This document shows, piece after piece, positions 1-9,114 of a stretch of 64,000 bases of DNA; position 1 is the stretch's first letter, and each line of letters starts with the position of its first letter. Made by a program: the position numbers and the translations under genes. The stretch covers positions 26,706 to 90,705 of the forward strand of contig NZ_ML014761.1 of the NCBI RefSeq assembly GCF_003675895.1. Reading direction: 5' to 3'. The notes under the pieces were generated by a model. The model did no database searches. It saw only the letters and a list, made by a program, of their open reading frames with translations, and was not told where the DNA came from. The DNA comes from Parashewanella curva (GTDB lineage: Bacteria; Pseudomonadota; Gammaproteobacteria; Enterobacterales; Shewanellaceae).

Positions 1-12
1 CATTATTCTGGG

Positions 13-1047
13 ATGCAGTATAAGGTTACTATTCTACGCAGGACCTGTAACGAACTCACCAATTCAGTTGATGCAAAATCAAAACAATTTTTCGTCGATA
101 CTTTGACTCAATTGCAAATGACTAGTGACATTTCGTTTGCAATGGAGTGTACATTTGAGATGAATCGTGTTCTTCAACATCCTTTTACTGTTTCTGTCGT
201 TCCAACAATAGAAAAACAACTCCAAGTTTATCGCTTTTTCCTTACGAAGCACACAGCTGAACAGTTACTATTGGCTGCAATTACCAAGCCTCGTTCTACA
301 CAGACTAAAGCGCCTATTTTGCCGCCTATTAACGCTCAATTCATATTACTACCTAAAAGTTTCACTCGAGCTCCAGTTTTATTAAAACTAGATGAGAATC
401 CTTCGAAGATCTCGCCGATCATACACCCACGTCCTTTTCGTGCAGGAACCTTTAAGATTCGACCAAGCTATAAACCTATGGCACCAACACCACCGGAATC
501 TGCTGTTCATTCACGTGCTGTTTCTAAAGCTACACTACCATCGCTGGCCAATAATGACGCTGAACCGCCTTCTACACTGGCCGGTGAAAGCAAGGCTAGT
601 AACTTAGCTCAACCATCTACTCATACTAAACCCAAACGCAGAATTCGCCACAGAACAGTAGCTAAAACTCACTCTGGACAACCTAGCCAACGCAATGTCA
701 TTGCTAGAAGTAAAGATCAAGCTGGCCAGAAAAGTCGTGTTCAGCCAAAACTCAATATCAGTCAAACACAACCGAAATCAACTTCTTCAGAGTTGCTAAC
801 ACCGATAACCGCAGAGAAAAGCCAACCAACGCCTTCTATTGCAGAGACTGAAAACAGGCATCCCTTACCAGATATATATTCTACAGATGAGAAAGATGAG
901 TCTATAACCTCAAAACCAGAGCCATCACTAAGTGTCCGAGAAGGGTTATCTGCTAAGCCATCAATATCGCCGTTGAATTCAGAGCCTGAAGGAGAACGTT
1001 CCACAAGTCATTCATTCAGTATTCTTCCGGCTGATTCTGAACAATAA
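13..1047 (+). CDS. Orphan Ser/Pro/Thr-rich protein of unknown function (possibly 5'-incomplete)
   Basis: 344 aa from the first ATG. The frame is open back to base 1, so the true start could lie outside the window. Residues 1-85 look like a compact domain with mixed hydrophobic and charged residues. From about residue 90 to the end the protein is rich in Pro, Ser, Thr, Lys and Gln, with no membrane segment or signal peptide, and is probably disordered. I recognise no family. The long polar tail on a small N-terminal domain resembles the other orphan proteins in this window (for example at 41322 and 10826). It is followed after 44 bp by another orphan gene on the same strand, so the two may be co-transcribed. 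A secreted or host-interacting role is possible but is only inference. Confidence 0.6.
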   Translation: MQYKVTILRRTCNELTNSVDAKSKQFFVDTLTQLQMTSDISFAMECTFEMNRVLQHPFTVSVVPTIEKQLQVYRFFLTKHTAEQLLLAAITKPRSTQTKAPILPPINAQFILLPKSFTRAPVLLKLDENPSKISPIIHPRPFRAGTFKIRPSYKPMAPTPPESAVHSRAVSKATLPSLANNDAEPPSTLAGESKASNLAQPSTHTKPKRRIRHRTVAKTHSGQPSQRNVIARSKDQAGQKSRVQPKLNISQTQPKSTSSELLTPITAEKSQPTPSIAETENRHPLPDIYSTDEKDESITSKPEPSLSVREGLSAKPSISPLNSEPEGERSTSHSFSILPADSEQ

Positions 1048-1091
1048 ACCATTCGGGCTATTTTCACTATGCAAGAGATGGAAAGTTAACT

Positions 1092-1517
1092 ATGGCAATT
1101 AATACTTCTTCACATGTTCACAATTTATGTCCAGATATATTTCATGGATATGTTCATGGTGAAGCTCGTCCCTTTGTCACTACAGGGCACCAAGGTGCCT
1201 TTGAAGTGTTATTTGACCAATTAGCGACATGTACAACAGAGGCTAGTACTCGAGATGTGGTTAGTGAACTTAATCGCTATTTAAAGGGGTTTCATCAAGG
1301 TGGGCCTGGCTTTTTTATCAAAACCCAACATTACGGTATTGCGCCAAATAAAGACGCAGGGATTTCGTGTTTGGTACTGTTTAGCGAGAGCAAGAATGAT
1401 CCCTATAAACTTTTGGTTCGTCGCTTTTCAATTTCCAAACCCAAGGATAAACAAGGTTACAAGCCCAGACCATCCAACTACTCAAATACCCATTTAACCA
1501 AGTTATATCGCAATTAG
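1092..1517 (+). CDS. Orphan 141-aa protein of unknown function
   Basis: 141 aa, starting at ATG 1092 behind a weak GGAAAG ribosome-binding site. It has no signal peptide, no transmembrane segment and no motif I recognise. The C-terminal third is basic (Lys/Arg-rich), the N-terminal part His-rich. It follows the 344-aa orphan gene by 44 bp and may share its transcript. Its stop codon TAG is formed by the first bases of an inserted inverted-repeat element (1515-1781). Removing the element and one TA copy gives a TAA at the same codon, so the protein end is unchanged. Function unknown. Confidence 0.6.
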   Translation: MAINTSSHVHNLCPDIFHGYVHGEARPFVTTGHQGAFEVLFDQLATCTTEASTRDVVSELNRYLKGFHQGGPGFFIKTQHYGIAPNKDAGISCLVLFSESKNDPYKLLVRRFSISKPKDKQGYKPRPSNYSNTHLTKLYRN

Positions 1518-1781
1518 GGCGTGTTGACCTTTCGTGATTGTTTTTGCAGCGAGAAATTGGTTATCTTATGCAAGGCGGAATTTGTGAAGTGTGGCAGCCC
1601 CACAGAAACAAACGACAACGTAGCAGAAGTGACCAATTTACGCTGTCTTCGATGCTTTTGAGCACTTTCTGTTCTATGTTGTGACCAGTTTACTTAGATG
1701 GCTAAGCTTCACTGCTCACGCCTTGAACAGAAAAGTGCTCAAATAGCACAAAATTTAATCCAGGAAGATCAACACGCCCTA
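1515..1781 (-). mobile_element. MITE-like element, copy 1 (267 nt, full length)
   Basis: Non-coding element with terminal inverted repeats: the left end is TAGGGCGTGTTGACCTTTC and the right end is GATCAACACGCCCTA. The reverse complement matches the copy at 56806-57072 along its whole length, and both copies are exactly 267 nt. TA at both ends is consistent with a TA target duplication (inference). No transposase is encoded. It sits between the stop codon of the 141-aa gene and the hairpin at 1781-1809, having landed in the stop codon itself. Confidence 0.88.
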
Positions 1782-1812
1782 ATCGCCCTCACCTTTTTGA
1801 CGGGCGATTTAT
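1781..1812. terminator. Bidirectional terminator between converging genes
   Basis: Inverted repeat AATCGCCC (1781-1788) / GGGCGATT (1802-1809) with a 13-nt loop containing a T5 run. It lies between the + strand orphan gene and the end of the - strand chemoreceptor, where a shared terminator is expected. T-rich sequence follows on the + strand. The MITE now separates it from the orphan gene. Confidence 0.6.
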
Positions 1813-1824
1813 AATCAAGCTAGG

Positions 1825-3417
1825 TTATCTATCAAACTGGGCGACGAGATCTTGTTGCTGTTCATTTTGCACCGTAAGACCTTGGCTGAGTTCGACTGAA
1901 CTATCGATATTATCTAACAGTGCCTCTGTATTAAGTTTTATAGCATCCATATTTTCTTGCACTTGCAACATAGCTTGAGATTGTTGCTCAGCCGCTACTG
2001 CAGTTTGCTGCCCCATATTATGCACTTGCTTAAGGGCTGTATTCATTTTGAGTAGCGTATCTTTTAATGCTTTTTCTGATTGAGTGCTCTCCAAAATCAT
2101 ACTCTGACTGTGTTGCATTTGCGCTACCGCCACAGCTGTCGTTTGCTTTAGCCCATTAATGATTTCTTGAATTTCTTTGGCTGAAGTCTGCGAGCGATTG
2201 GCTAGCATTCTGACCTCATCGGCCACTACCGCAAACCCTCTTCCGGCCTCCCCAGCCCGTGCCGCTTCAATGGCTGCATTCAATGCCAACAAATTAGTCT
2301 GTTCAGCAAGGCTGTCTATCACATTCAGCACAGAGTCAATTTTGCCACACAGCTCATCTAAATTCGCAATTGAAGACTGCGAGCACTCTAATAACTGGGT
2401 AATTTTGTTGCTGGACTCCTGGGAGATGCTCAATGCCGTTTGGGTATCAACCAGTTTTCCGATGCTTTCCTCTATATGCATTGCAGTATCAACGGTGTTT
2501 TCTGCCACTTCACTGATGGCTTCACTCATTTGGCAAACCGACATTGCCACTTGAGACAAATTATCGTTCTGCTCTGCCAGATTGGTTAAGTTTTGCTGGT
2601 TTTGGTCATCTTGAACAAGAATCGACTTTTGCAGTTTTTCACCACTGTCTTGTATTCGACCGACAATGGCTAAGGTTTCGGCTTTTCTCATTCTCAAGCT
2701 TAACTCTAAATGAGACAATTCATCAATTGTGCCACTATAGAGGTATTGACCGATTTTGTTATCATGCACTTCGGAGCTCAATTTCATGAGTCCTTTAAGC
2801 CTCTCTTTTAACCACCACAAGCCTATAAACCCACTAATAACTCCAAGCCCACTTATCCCCCATTGGATCACAACACTCTTGGACGATAAACCAGCGAAGA
2901 CCATTAACAAGCTCATCCCCCAGATGAGCCCTATTTTGTGCACAAGAGATAGTGACCATTGTGGCAGTGATACGCTCCCTTTTTGTAATTTTTGATAACA
3001 CTCTGCGGCACGTTTTTTTAACTCTGGCTCAAGTTGTGTCCTCACCGATTGATATTCAACCGTTTTCCCTTGCTGTTTAACAGGACTAACGAAGGCATTA
3101 ACCCAATAGTAATCACCATTTTTGCAGCGATTTTTAACCATTCCCATCCAATTATGGCCTTCTTTAATCGTTAGCCACATATTTTCAAATGCTTTCTTTG
3201 GCATATCTGAATGTCGAACGATGCTATGAGGCTTATCTATCAATTCCTCATAGCTGTAACCGCTCACAGCGACAAAATCTTGATTAGCATAGGTAATACG
3301 ACTATCAAGATCGGTTGTTGAGAGCAGTTTATAATGAGAAGGGTATTCAACTTCCTGTGAATGAACGATTGATGAGCTTTTCAAGTGAAGCACTTTTTTA
3401 CTTGTCATTGATTCCAT
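1825..3417 (-). CDS. Aer-type PAS-domain methyl-accepting chemotaxis protein
   Basis: 530 aa; ATGs at residues 1 and 4 are both possible starts. Residues about 25-135 form an Aer-like PAS domain, with the typical run [17 protein letters not shown] and the [10 protein letters not shown] strand that in Aer-like proteins belongs to the sensor core. Two closely spaced hydrophobic segments (about 161-178 and 184-203) make a membrane hairpin with almost no periplasmic loop, so the signal is sensed in the cytoplasm. Residues about 250-520 are the helical signalling domain with the conserved hairpin tip [19 protein letters not shown] (372-390). By analogy with Aer it would bind FAD or another ligand and report redox or energy state to CheA/CheW; cofactor and signal are inference. 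It is a single gene with no che genes nearby. Confidence 0.93.
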   Translation of the reverse strand: MESMTSKKVLHLKSSSIVHSQEVEYPSHYKLLSTTDLDSRITYANQDFVAVSGYSYEELIDKPHSIVRHSDMPKKAFENMWLTIKEGHNWMGMVKNRCKNGDYYWVNAFVSPVKQQGKTVEYQSVRTQLEPELKKRAAECYQKLQKGSVSLPQWSLSLVHKIGLIWGMSLLMVFAGLSSKSVVIQWGISGLGVISGFIGLWWLKERLKGLMKLSSEVHDNKIGQYLYSGTIDELSHLELSLRMRKAETLAIVGRIQDSGEKLQKSILVQDDQNQQNLTNLAEQNDNLSQVAMSVCQMSEAISEVAENTVDTAMHIEESIGKLVDTQTALSISQESSNKITQLLECSQSSIANLDELCGKIDSVLNVIDSLAEQTNLLALNAAIEAARAGEAGRGFAVVADEVRMLANRSQTSAKEIQEIINGLKQTTAVAVAQMQHSQSMILESTQSEKALKDTLLKMNTALKQVHNMGQQTAVAAEQQSQAMLQVQENMDAIKLNTEALLDNIDSSVELSQGLTVQNEQQQDLVAQFDR

Positions 3418-3642
3418 TCAGTGCACTCGAACCTGTGCACTAATCACAAGTAAAACCATACAAAACTTAGTAGCTTACACTAACTTAAAATTCAGTTTTT
3501 AATGACTTAGATCAATTAAAAATTGTTCGTACAATCAAAAGCTCAAATCGCTGTTATATCGACACTCACCGTACGCGCAAACATTGTAATATGGACACAG
3601 ATCGCTCTTTACATAGTCAATATAACAACTCAAAATTTGTAA

Positions 3643-4155
3643 CTAACAGCCCGAATTTACAATAGACTCACTGGGTCGTTTAGGTGAACCGAGTGTACCT
3701 GCTTCGGTGTAAATTAAATAACAATTTTTTGGAGCATTTGAAGCATAAATTTTCACTTGCCCAGGAACATTGCCTTGCACATCCAGTACATCCATACTCC
3801 AATTAGAAGCGGCACTGTATATACTTTGCTTGGCGTTATAGGCAATATTAAGCCCATTTTCTAACGAGGAGCGACTGGCTTTTAAAAAACCATTAACTAA
3901 TGAAACAGGAATTGAATTAATGGTGATATCAGCTTTACCAGTGGTTACCTGATTCTCTTCCGCATTCTTATGAATAATACTATTCGCATGCTCTAAGGCG
4001 ATTTCTAATGAAGCTATCGCTTTAGCGTGGGTTTCTTTAGCTACTTGTTCGTTTGTAGATTTTTGACTGATGATCACTCCCGCCACAACTGCAATCCCCA
4101 AAACGAGTATTAACCCTGTGGTTTTAGATTGCCCTGTTCCATATTTATTCTTCAT
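3643..4155 (-). CDS. MSHA-pilin-like membrane-anchored protein (1)
   Basis: 170 aa from ATG 4155, chosen because GAGGTG lies just upstream. A longer frame to 4263 exists, but its extra residues are encoded by the inserted MITE and are not native. Residues 14-30 form one membrane segment. The rest resembles the globular part of MshA-type pilins: ALEHAN helix, LVNGFLKAS (86-94), CYLIYTEA (145-152) and a C-terminal Cys (C145, C170, likely disulfide). It lacks the prepilin leader: no GFTLIE, and Thr-Gly-Leu precedes the hydrophobic stretch. It is a paralogue of the next gene (4426-4932). It is either an atypical minor pilin or an anchored pilin-fold protein; no msh assembly genes are in the window. 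Confidence 0.75.
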   Translation of the reverse strand: MKNKYGTGQSKTTGLILVLGIAVVAGVIISQKSTNEQVAKETHAKAIASLEIALEHANSIIHKNAEENQVTTGKADITINSIPVSLVNGFLKASRSSLENGLNIAYNAKQSIYSAASNWSMDVLDVQGNVPGQVKIYASNAPKNCYLIYTEAGTLGSPKRPSESIVNSGC

Positions 4156-4179
4156 AGCGCACCTCATGTTTGATGAGTC

Positions 4180-4350
4180 TAGGGCATGTTGATCTTTCAG
4201 GATTAAATTTTGTGCTATTTGAGCACTTATCTGTTCATGGCGTGAGCAGTGAAGCTTCGCCATCTAAGTAAGCTGCTCACAATAAAAAACAGGAAGTGCT
4301 CATAAACATCGAAGACTGCAAAAATAAACACGAAAGATCAACACGCCCTA
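4180..4350 (+). mobile_element. MITE-like element, copy 2 (171 nt, internally deleted)
   Basis: Same termini as copies 1 and 3 (TAGGGCATGTTGATCTTTC and GAAAGATCAACACGCCCTA) and same orientation as copy 3. The left half, with its TTTGTGCTATTTGAGCAC segment, is retained, but about 96 nt of the right half are missing. It lies between the two tandem pilin-like genes, ending 24 bp upstream of the start codon of the downstream one, so it may have replaced or disrupted that gene's promoter. Confidence 0.87.
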
Positions 4351-4425
4351 AAATCAGAGTTTTGGTTGTTTTACCTAACTCTGTATCAACAAGAAAGTGC
4401 AACGCTAGACAATGTCAGCTGAGGT

Positions 4426-4932
4426 TCAGCATCCATTATTGACGATGATATATTGCGGTGCTCGGGGATGGCTACTAGTACCTGCTTCGGTATAGAGCAA
4501 ATAACAATTTGCTCCAGCCCCTCTTGGAATGAGCTTAATTTGATGTGCGCCCAATGATGCAGTCTTTGAAGGTATCATCTGCCAATCGATTTTTTTGATG
4601 TGAGGCAGGACTAAGAGCTTTCGGGCAATGTCTAACCCATTTTCAAGTGAAGAAGTGGTAGCTCGAAGCTTACCATTCACCAAATCTAATGACACATCAC
4701 CAAAATAATCATGATGGATCCCAAAATTACCGGTAGGCTCTGGCCCTAACACCACTTCATTTACGTGCTTTATGGCCACCACAATATCAGTCAGCGCGTG
4801 CTGATGATTCGCCTTTAGTGCTTCCATTTTCTTTTCTTGGTTTACGGTTACCAATAAAATCAACAGGATCAACACAATGCCTGCAACGAGTACTAAGATT
4901 TTGCTATTAGACATACCTCGATGATGATTCAT
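4426..4932 (-). CDS. MSHA-pilin-like membrane-anchored protein (2)
   Basis: 168 aa from ATG 4932, chosen for the strong AAGGAGGGG just upstream; an in-frame start 13 codons earlier lacks such a site. A strongly hydrophobic segment at 11-31 follows a short basic His-rich N-terminus. The outer domain shares with its neighbour SLDLVNGKLRATTSSLENGL (81-100), CYLLYTEAGT (143-152) and a terminal NNGC, giving the Cys pair C143/C168. The pattern VNG followed by CY..YTEA is typical of MSHA pilins. There is no prepilin peptidase motif. Tandem duplication with the gene at 3643-4155 is likely, with a MITE inserted between them. It starts about 70 bp after adenosine deaminase on the same strand, so co-transcription is possible. 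Confidence 0.75.
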   Translation of the reverse strand: MNHHRGMSNSKILVLVAGIVLILLILLVTVNQEKKMEALKANHQHALTDIVVAIKHVNEVVLGPEPTGNFGIHHDYFGDVSLDLVNGKLRATTSSLENGLDIARKLLVLPHIKKIDWQMIPSKTASLGAHQIKLIPRGAGANCYLLYTEAGTSSHPRAPQYIIVNNGC

Positions 4933-5001
4933 AACCCCTCCTTGGCTGATGCTAACTATTGTAGAAAACAATCAGCCATTTTGCTGGAGGAGTTCAGAAT
5001 A

Positions 5002-5997
5002 TTATTGTTTGGCTTGATATAATTCTTTGCGTTCAGAATCAGACAAGAAAGCCATCTCTACACCATTTCGTTGAGCTTGTTCCAGCTGGGCTGCTGTTAA
5101 CCCAAGCTCTTGCTCCGCTACATGATACTCGTGCTTAATATCAATATTACTGACACCAGGATCATCAGTATTAAGCCCAATACAGATATCGTGATCTAAG
5201 AACTGAATAAACGGGTGTTCAGAATAATGAGACACGGTAGAGGTATGTAAATTACTGGTCGGGCATGATTCAATACCAATTCTATACTTGGCTAAATAGT
5301 CCATAAGCTTAGGATCATGTATGGCCTTAACACCATGTCCAATTCGAGTAGCGCCAAGTTCGGTGATCGCCTGCCACATGCTTTCGCTACCTGCCGCTTC
5401 ACCGGCATGAACCGTAATATTTAAGTCCGCATCACGTACTTGCTTGAAATGCTCCTTAAATAAATCGCCAGGGAAGCCGAGTTCATCACCCGCTAAGTCC
5501 ATACCGACCAAGTGCTGCTTATGAGCCAGTAAAGCATTAAGCTCTTGCTGACAGGCTTCTACACCAAATGAACGAGACATGATCCCAATCAGATTAATTC
5601 GAGTGTCGAAGTCCTTAAGCCCTGCTATAACACCATCAATGACGGCTTCAACCACACCTTCAACCGACAGTTTGTTAGTCATAGCCATGTAGTATGGACT
5701 AAACCTCAGTTCTGCGTAGTCCAAACCAGATTCAGCCGCATCTGCAACATTTTCATACGCCACGCGTTTAACGGCATCTAAATCAGCTAATACGGCAACC
5801 ATCCAATCCAACTTTTTTAAAAAGCCGAGTAAGTCACTTTCTTTACCTTGAATTTGAACAAAAGGGGCAAGCGTTTCAAGGCTATCTGCAGGTAGAGCAA
5901 TACCGTGTTGGTGCCCTAACTCCCAAATCGTGTTCACTCTTACATTGCCATCTAAATGACGATGTAAATCCACTAACGGAATGGTGTTATTTATCAT
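5002..5997 (-). CDS. add: Adenosine deaminase
   Basis: 331 aa. Converts adenosine and deoxyadenosine to inosine forms in purine salvage; cytoplasmic, Zn-dependent. The metal ligands HRH (H12, H14) are in the N-terminal [11 protein letters not shown] motif. The [11 protein letters not shown] motif holds the catalytic His/Glu region, followed by [16 protein letters not shown] and the LNTDDPGVS motif with the paired Asp. Length matches bacterial Add. It reads toward the pilin-like genes. A cryptic adenine deaminase of the same superfamily is an alternative, but the motif set favours Add. Confidence 0.93.
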   Translation of the reverse strand: MINNTIPLVDLHRHLDGNVRVNTIWELGHQHGIALPADSLETLAPFVQIQGKESDLLGFLKKLDWMVAVLADLDAVKRVAYENVADAAESGLDYAELRFSPYYMAMTNKLSVEGVVEAVIDGVIAGLKDFDTRINLIGIMSRSFGVEACQQELNALLAHKQHLVGMDLAGDELGFPGDLFKEHFKQVRDADLNITVHAGEAAGSESMWQAITELGATRIGHGVKAIHDPKLMDYLAKYRIGIESCPTSNLHTSTVSHYSEHPFIQFLDHDICIGLNTDDPGVSNIDIKHEYHVAEQELGLTAAQLEQAQRNGVEMAFLSDSERKELYQAKQ

Positions 5998-6234
5998 GGT
6001 GTCTCCCTATCTGCGCCCCAATAGCCATAAATTGGCAGCGGAGTCTACCAACTGAGCCAATATTGGCATTCACTTTTGAGCAAATGTGTGAGCTAGGTTG
6101 GATAACTGCGTGTAAGGAAAGTATTTAGTTAACCATCAAAGAGATAAGCCCACAACGTCAGAAGCAAAACGCAATCTATGTAAAGCTGTTAGGCTTGAGT
6201 ATAAATGAGTTAGTGGCATAATCGCCAACAAATC

Positions 6235-8073
6235 ATGAAAAACTTGGATGATCTCATGCGATATCTATTCGCCACCGTTGCCGTTAGTTTGTTTCTGAGT
6301 GGCTGTACTCTCAACTCCACATTCTCAGATGCCTATGTAAAAAAATACAAATCGAGTGCGCCAGAAATATCCAAAGCTCAAGAGCCCAAGCACACTTCTT
6401 CACTACAAACGTATATTGATCAAGACTGGCAAATCAAACTGGATGCTAGTGCTCAGCTTGCAGCTTCTATGGGAGACAAAAGCCAGCAAGGTAAACTTGA
6501 TGATTTGTCACCCACTCACCTTTCGCAGATCAATCAGCGTCGTGAACAACTGTTAGCGCAACTTAAAGCATTAGACATCGCTGCTTTAAATAAGCAGCAA
6601 AAGATCAATGCTCAACTGCTTCAATACCAATTACAAAACAGTGTGGATATGTATCATTTCCATGCCCAATACGTTCCCATCACCGCAGAAAGTGGCTTTC
6701 ATGCCTATATCGCCAGCATCAGCAAGGGACGTTTTAAGACAGAACAAGATTACCGAAATTACTTGTCGCAACTCCATGCGCTGCCAAAGTATTTTAAGCA
6801 GCAAACGTATTGGCTGACTCAAGGGGTTAAATCGGGCATTACACCACCGAAAGTAACCTTAAAAGGTTTTGAAGACAGCATTTCAGCCTTTATTGTACCC
6901 GTGCAAAAAAGTGGTTACTTTAAGCCTTTCACTCAATTTCCTGAGCATTTCTCGGCGGCATTAAAAGCCGAGCTAAAGCAGCAAGGGCTGCAAGCTGTTA
7001 ACCAAGACGTATTGCCAAGTTATCAGAAGTTTTATAACTTCATGACCAAAACTTACATTCCAAATAGCCGCACCAGCATCGCCGCTTATGATTTACCCGA
7101 TGGTAAAGCCTTTTACGAAAACCGAGTACGTTACTACACGACTTTGCCGATGACTTCAAAAAAGGTGCATCAGATAGGCCTTAAAGAAGTCGCACGTATT
7201 CGCAATGAAATGCAGCAAGTGATGAAACAAACGGGATTTAAAGGGAGTTTTGCTGAATTTCTTCATTATCTGCGAACCGATCCTAAGTTTTACCCAAAAA
7301 CAGCAGAAGAACTGTTAAAAGATGCCAGCTTTATTGCCAAAAAAGCTGATGCAATGTTGCCAAAATATTTTGGTAAATTACCTCGTACCCCTTATGGCAT
7401 AATGCCAGTGCCAGCAGAAATTGCCCCTAAGTACACCACTGGACGCTACTCTGGCTCCAATCGTGACGATCAACCCGGCTATTATTGGGTAAATACCTAT
7501 GCCTTAAATAAGCGACCTCTTTATGAACTGACGGCATTGACATTACACGAAGCGGTACCGGGACATCATTTACAGATTTCGCTAAATAAAGAGCTAGACT
7601 CATTACCTAACTTTCGTCGTTACAGTTACATCTCAGCTTTTGGTGAAGGTTGGGGGCTATACTCAGAGTATTTAGGGCTAGAAGCAGGCATGTATCGTAC
7701 TCCTTACGATAATTTCGGCCGCTTAACTTATGAAATGTGGCGTGCAACTCGCTTGGTAGTCGATACAGGTATTCATGCTCAAGGCTGGACTCGACAACAA
7801 GCTATCGATTACATGGCAAAGAACTCGGCACTGTCATTGCACAATATTACAACCGAAGTGGATCGCTATATTTCATGGCCAGGACAAGCCTTATCTTATA
7901 AAATTGGAGAACTAACCATTAAGCGGTTGCGTAAGAAAGCCGAGCAAGCATTGGGACAACAATTTGATATTCGCGCCTTCCATGATGCAATTTTAGCGCA
8001 AGGCTCTGTAACTTTACCGATCCTAGACCAACAAATTGACGATTTTATTGCTCAGCAGCAAGCCAAAAATTAA
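6235..8073 (+). CDS. DUF885 family lipoprotein, probable metallohydrolase
   Basis: 612 aa from ATG 6235; an alternative ATG at 6256 gives a more typical signal peptide. The N-terminus has a lipoprotein signal with LSGC lipobox (Cys at residue 24 of the longer form), so it is exported and lipid-anchored. The body matches the DUF885 family, including the LHEAVPGHHLQ segment, which resembles the metal-binding helix of gluzincin peptidases, and FGEGWGLYSE downstream. Members are generally treated as putative peptidases; the substrate is unknown. A lysophospholipase-like gene follows within 20 bp, so they form an operon. Neither start has a strong ribosome-binding site. Confidence 0.88.
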   Translation: MKNLDDLMRYLFATVAVSLFLSGCTLNSTFSDAYVKKYKSSAPEISKAQEPKHTSSLQTYIDQDWQIKLDASAQLAASMGDKSQQGKLDDLSPTHLSQINQRREQLLAQLKALDIAALNKQQKINAQLLQYQLQNSVDMYHFHAQYVPITAESGFHAYIASISKGRFKTEQDYRNYLSQLHALPKYFKQQTYWLTQGVKSGITPPKVTLKGFEDSISAFIVPVQKSGYFKPFTQFPEHFSAALKAELKQQGLQAVNQDVLPSYQKFYNFMTKTYIPNSRTSIAAYDLPDGKAFYENRVRYYTTLPMTSKKVHQIGLKEVARIRNEMQQVMKQTGFKGSFAEFLHYLRTDPKFYPKTAEELLKDASFIAKKADAMLPKYFGKLPRTPYGIMPVPAEIAPKYTTGRYSGSNRDDQPGYYWVNTYALNKRPLYELTALTLHEAVPGHHLQISLNKELDSLPNFRRYSYISAFGEGWGLYSEYLGLEAGMYRTPYDNFGRLTYEMWRATRLVVDTGIHAQGWTRQQAIDYMAKNSALSLHNITTEVDRYISWPGQALSYKIGELTIKRLRKKAEQALGQQFDIRAFHDAILAQGSVTLPILDQQIDDFIAQQQAKN

Positions 8074-8091
8074 AGGACATTGATCCACCCA

Positions 8092-9084
8092 ATGACAACA
8101 CGGCAATACTCCAGTGAGCACGCAATCCACACTCCAGAGCAACAAGCCCTATGGGAGCAGGTGGAGCATGGTCTGTTACCCATTAGCGCCAATGTAACAC
8201 TGGCGTATTGTCAATTATTGCAGCCACACACAACTAAAGCGATAGTGATCAGTTCTGGACGTATTGAATGTTATGAAAAATACAAAGAGCTGATTTACGA
8301 CCTATATCAACAAGGCTATTCAGTCTATTGTTTGGATCATCGCGGTCAGGGCTTGTCATCGCGCTTAACCAAGAATCCACATATGGGACATGTCGATAAA
8401 TTCGACGATTACATTGATGATTTTGATGCCTTTATCGAACGAGTGGTTAAACCGAAACAACACGAAAAATTGTTTTGCTTAGCTCACTCTATGGGCTGTG
8501 CCATTGCAGCATTGTATATGCAGTTTCATACACAAACCTTTACGGCGGCCGTGTTTTCAGCCCCCATGTTTGGCGTAAACTTACCGTTGCCAAGAGGATT
8601 AGTGGATTGGTTAGCGGGTTGTTTGGACTCTTTGAAGCGACCTCGGTATATTTTGGGTGGACGCGACTTTCGATTTAAGCCTTTTCACAATAACAAACTG
8701 ACTTCTAGCCAATCTCGTTACCAAGCCTTTCATAATCTTTATCGGCAACGCCCCACAGTTCAGCTAGGCTCTCCAACTAACCGCTGGTTATTAGAAGCAC
8801 TACACGCCGCGGATCGCTGCTGGCCAGCCATTGCAGGAATGAGGGTTCCGATTCTATTATTAAAAGCCGAAGCGGATACCATTGTCGACAACCATAAAAT
8901 TGATAAGTACTACAAATCAATGAAGCATATCGGCTTAGGTGAAATGCAAAGTTTTAAAGAAGCCAAGCACGAGTTGTTTGTAGAAAACGACACCATTCGT
9001 TCACAAGTACTCGACGCGACATTGAATTTTTTTGAGAAACATCACAATCGTCCACTTCCCATGAAACACCAATCTGTACTCTAA
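8092..9084 (+). CDS. Alpha/beta hydrolase, lysophospholipase PldB-like
   Basis: About 330 aa from ATG 8092; a TTG at 8080 in the same frame sits too close to AAGGA, and the ATG a little far from it, so the start is not settled. Alpha/beta-hydrolase fold of the serine aminopeptidase/monoacylglycerol lipase type: oxyanion region around SSGRIE, DHRGQGLS, nucleophile elbow AHSMGC, an Asp in KAEADTIVD and a final His in AKHELF, completing a Ser-Asp-His triad. The PldB family cleaves fatty acids from lysophospholipids at the inner membrane. It directly follows the DUF885 lipoprotein gene, and the two are probably co-transcribed. Confidence 0.88.
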   Translation: MTTRQYSSEHAIHTPEQQALWEQVEHGLLPISANVTLAYCQLLQPHTTKAIVISSGRIECYEKYKELIYDLYQQGYSVYCLDHRGQGLSSRLTKNPHMGHVDKFDDYIDDFDAFIERVVKPKQHEKLFCLAHSMGCAIAALYMQFHTQTFTAAVFSAPMFGVNLPLPRGLVDWLAGCLDSLKRPRYILGGRDFRFKPFHNNKLTSSQSRYQAFHNLYRQRPTVQLGSPTNRWLLEALHAADRCWPAIAGMRVPILLLKAEADTIVDNHKIDKYYKSMKHIGLGEMQSFKEAKHELFVENDTIRSQVLDATLNFFEKHHNRPLPMKHQSVL

Positions 9085-9114
9085 AGGGCTTAGGAAAATA
9101 CAAACCTATCCATT

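Noticed and set aside
2177..2995. Antisense ORFs in the chemoreceptor gene
   Set aside because: Mirror of the conserved MCP domain; no start signals.
4156..4263. N-terminal extension of the pilin-like ORF
   Set aside because: Encoded by the MITE and by upstream DNA; the ATG at 4155 has the better ribosome-binding site.
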